A DNA stretch of 6,579 bases from NCBI GenBank assembly GCA_031283385.1, contig JAITBW010000053.1:1-6579 (forward strand), given 5' to 3'. Every line of letters starts with the position of its first letter. Position 1 is the first letter of the stretch. The notes under the pieces were generated by a model. It was not told the DNA's origin. It saw only the letters and a list, made by a program, of their open reading frames with translations, and searched no databases. The position numbers and the translations under genes were made by a program. This document shows, piece by piece, positions 5,312 through 6,579 of this stretch. This DNA is from Nitrososphaerota archaeon (GTDB taxonomy: Archaea; Thermoproteota; Bathyarchaeia; Bathyarchaeales; Bathycorpusculaceae).

Positions 5312-5949
5312 ATGTTGGTAGACGCCAGCGGCGTCTTCTTTTTGTACTGTTAGCTCGAGATGAACCTAGAGGGCGGCCTATTGCTAGTTGGGGAGCTGCT
5401 TGTCACGAGTTCAAAATAGACTATAATCCCTATATTCTCAAAAGTAGGCAGAAGGAAATGTTTTCTGAGGAATGTGCTGTTAAGCGGTCGTTTAAGCGTT
5501 TGGTTAAGCGAGGGTTTATTTTGTCGGCAGGGATGATGCGGGAGGGTTTTTCTTTAACCTCTGCCTCTTCTTCTTTGGCTAGTAGTGGTGGTGGGGTGGA
5601 TTTTGATTTTTGTGTTTTGACGTGTGAGGGGCGGTTGATTGCTGAGCGGTTAAAGCTTTTGGAGCGGGGTTTGACGGTTAAGGAGGAGGTGGAAGCTGTG
5701 AGGCAGGTTTTGGTTAGGTTTCATAGTTTGGGTTATGTGTATGTTACGGCTTTGCAGGTTAGGGATTTTTTGTGGCAAGATTTGCATGAGAGGTTTGTTA
5801 ATCGGCAAGCGTTTGATAAGTATTGGCATAATACTAAAATTGGTTTAAGGTTACGAAAATATCGCGTTGGGCGAGCTCGTGTTAGTAAAAAGGATTATCA
5901 CAGAAAATACTGTCTCTCCTCAATGACTCTGCAACCTGAGGATGTTTAG
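5299..5949 (+). CDS. Winged-helix DNA-binding protein, unknown specific function
   Basis: This protein has 216 residues from GTG 5299. The N-terminal domain (about 8-115) looks like a winged helix: RRLLFVLLARDEPRGRP, then CAVKRSFKRLVKRGFI as the probable recognition helix (about 59-74), a low-complexity Ser/Gly loop (about 85-99), and DFDFCVLTCEGRLIAERL closing the wing. The C-terminal part (about 145-205) has a second possible helix-turn-helix with FDKYWHNTKIGLRLRKYRVG and RKYCL, similar in style to winged-helix ends of phage primase/helicase proteins. The start is uncertain. GTG 5299 follows a GGGG-containing stretch and overlaps the ParB-like gene by 13 bases. An upstream TTG (5248) adds 17 Cys/Gly-rich residues, and the first ATG (5458) would delete half the domain. 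It is the last gene of the operon, possibly a repressor or replication-associated DNA binder. Confidence 0.72.
   Translation: MVWLNVGRRQRRLLFVLLARDEPRGRPIASWGAACHEFKIDYNPYILKSRQKEMFSEECAVKRSFKRLVKRGFILSAGMMREGFSLTSASSSLASSGGGVDFDFCVLTCEGRLIAERLKLLERGLTVKEEVEAVRQVLVRFHSLGYVYVTALQVRDFLWQDLHERFVNRQAFDKYWHNTKIGLRLRKYRVGRARVSKKDYHRKYCLSSMTLQPEDV
5320..5343 (+). terminator. GC-rich hairpin with T-tract after the ParB-like gene
   Basis: AGACGCC (5320-5326) and GGCGTCT (5330-5336) form a perfect 7-bp stem with an AGC loop, followed by TCTTTTT (5337-5343). It begins 8 bases after the ParB-like stop codon. It looks like an intrinsic terminator or attenuator, yet lies inside the coding frame of the next gene. 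It could lower expression of that gene relative to the first two. Function is inferred. Confidence 0.45.
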
Positions 5950-5969
5950 ATCCATTATAAAGGTGTAGC

Positions 5970-5976
5970 TTTTTTT
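5970..5976 (+). terminator. T-run ending the TFB-ParB-winged-helix operon
   Basis: Seven consecutive T residues begin 21 bases after the stop codon at 5949. Oligo-T on the non-template strand is the usual signal for archaeal transcription termination. AGCTTT (5967-5972) can also pair with AAAGCT (5990-5995), but that pairing would include the T-run itself. Confidence 0.4.
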
Positions 5977-6011
5977 AGTTTGGGTAGCTAAAGCTTTGTG
6001 TGTTGTTTTGT

Positions 6012-6076
6012 AGGTGTGCATAGTTTGGGCAAGATGTCACATTTTATGTGCTGTTTGGGTCTAACTGTGCACACCT
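6012..6076. repeat. Long inverted repeat between convergent genes
   Basis: AGGTGTGCATAGTT (6012-6025) and AACTGTGCACACCT (6063-6076) are inverted copies, 13 of 14 bases matching, separated by 37 bases. A small perfect hairpin, CACAT-TTT-ATGTG (6038-6050), is nested in the centre. The right arm covers the last codons of the minus-strand membrane protein. No T-tract follows on either strand, so a protein-binding site is as likely as a terminator. Confidence 0.55.
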
Positions 6077-6501
6077 TTAGTGTGATGTTTTGTTGTGTTT
6101 TTGATGGCGGCTTGTAGGTGGCCTATGGCGGCTATGCCAAAACTTGAGGCAAAACAAGCGCCTAAATTATTTGATGTTGCATGAAACAGGTTAATGTATA
6201 GTATTTGTAGGGGTAGTATTGCAAAAAATAGTAGCAATGGAATTTCAATTATTAGTGGAAATAGTAGGGCTGCTTTTTTGAAGCCGAACTTTTTTGTAAA
6301 CCATACAAAGAGTTTGTTGCGTTCATTGTTTTGAAATTGACTGGGCTCTTCAACATAAAATACGTAGGTGGATGCTATGTCAAAGCCTAAATAAACTGCC
6401 CATAAAACAACAAATAGCACTCGAATTAACGGAAAAAAACTTGACAAAAAAAGAAAGAGGGGAATAACTACTACTAAAGTTAGTAGTTCTTTAGGTGACA
6501 T
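6061..6501 (-). CDS. Polytopic membrane protein, unknown function
   Basis: This 146-residue protein has four probable membrane helices: about 5-22 (LLTLVVVIPLFLFLSSFF), 25-48 (LIRVLFVVLWAVYLGFDIAS), 77-105 (ALLFPLIIEIPLLLFFAILP) and 112-134 (LGACFASSFGIAAIGHLQAA). A polar loop between helices 2 and 3 contains EEPSQFQNNERNKL. The Asp at the end of helix 2, the Glu/Asn-rich loop and the later HLQAAIKN recall small archaeal membrane proteins of the DUF5658 type, but this is only a resemblance. The tail is basic and His-rich. It is convergent with the winged-helix operon and read from the other strand. No strong ribosome binding site precedes the ATG (CCAGAAAA), and no TATA box stands out in the 78 bases left in the window. 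It could be element cargo or a host gene. Confidence 0.7.
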   Translation of the reverse strand: MSPKELLTLVVVIPLFLFLSSFFPLIRVLFVVLWAVYLGFDIASTYVFYVEEPSQFQNNERNKLFVWFTKKFGFKKAALLFPLIIEIPLLLFFAILPLQILYINLFHATSNNLGACFASSFGIAAIGHLQAAIKNTTKHHTKGVHS

Positions 6502-6579
6502 TTTTCTGGTTGACTATGGAATTATTTTGTTGTTTTGTGCTGTTGTTGGTGTGGCTTAGTTGTATGCCTCCGTAGATCA
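6502..6579. other. Window end, no gene supported
   Basis: These 78 bases hold the upstream region of the membrane-protein gene. On the minus strand a 28-codon Asn/Gln-rich open tail enters from the window edge and stops at 6491-6493, overlapping the membrane-protein start by 11 bases. It could be the end of an upstream gene, but it is too short to judge. Confidence 0.3.

Noticed and set aside
5326..5333. CAGCGGCG shared with the tRNA-Asn 3' end, as a possible second attachment site
   Set aside because: Eight bases is too short, the site lies within the operon, and the match is explained by the GC-rich hairpin.
5312..5353. Short ATG frame of 13 codons after the ParB-like stop, with possible frameshift into the winged-helix frame
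   Set aside because: The T-rich stretch does not form a standard -1 slippery heptamer in that frame, and GTG 5299 is a simpler start.
6491..6577. Minus-strand open tail of 28 codons entering from the window end
   Set aside because: Too short and Asn/Gln-rich to support a gene; sequence beyond the window would decide.
1..6579. CRISPR array, rRNA or insertion sequence
   Set aside because: No regularly spaced repeats, rRNA segments, transposase motifs or terminal inverted repeats were seen.

Overview
This AT-rich window is archaeal. It carries a TFB-type transcription factor, A/T-rich TATA-like boxes at archaeal spacing, GGTGA/GAGG-type ribosome binding sites, an archaeal-style tyrosine integrase with a C-terminal zinc ribbon, and a four-subunit-type pyruvate:ferredoxin oxidoreductase operon. 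This fits an anaerobic archaeon that uses ferredoxin. The AT-rich composition would suit Bathyarchaeia or certain methanogen-related lineages, but the window does not fix the taxon.

Layout. (1) Positions 1-929, minus strand: chromosomal por operon in the order gamma (porC), delta ferredoxin (porD), alpha (porA, truncated at the window edge), with overlapping or near-abutting genes. (2) Positions 930-1518: a 589-bp gene-poor spacer holding the probable por promoter, an unusual tandem 20-bp repeat upstream of it, and the promoter of a tRNA. (3) Positions 1519-1595: tRNA-Asn(GTT) with encoded CCA. (4) From about 1596 to the window end: what looks like an integrated mobile element. An integrase gene begins about 65 bp after the tRNA. 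It is followed by a small convergent gene on the other strand (55 codons) and by a tight three-gene operon: divergent TFB paralogue, ParB-domain protein with C-terminal Cys pairs, winged-helix DNA-binding protein. A convergent gene for a four-helix membrane protein follows. The far attachment site is not in the window.

How the genes may work together. The tRNA/integrase junction marks the likely left end (attL) of the element. The TFB-like gene (3216-4148) and the ParB-like gene overlap by one base (TGATG), and the winged-helix gene overlaps the end of the ParB-like gene, so the three are probably co-expressed. One inference is that the element carries its own general transcription factor, either to direct its own promoters or to act as a dominant regulator, together with DNA-binding maintenance or segregation proteins. 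No ParA ATPase, replication protein or structural virus gene is visible here. A GC-rich hairpin with a T-tract lies right after the ParB-like stop codon and may reduce transcription of the third gene. A GGTGTGC(A) motif recurs in the non-coding gaps and is a candidate binding site for one of these proteins.

The TFB-ParB-winged-helix operon is the best candidate for an undescribed system. Its function cannot be assigned from sequence alone.
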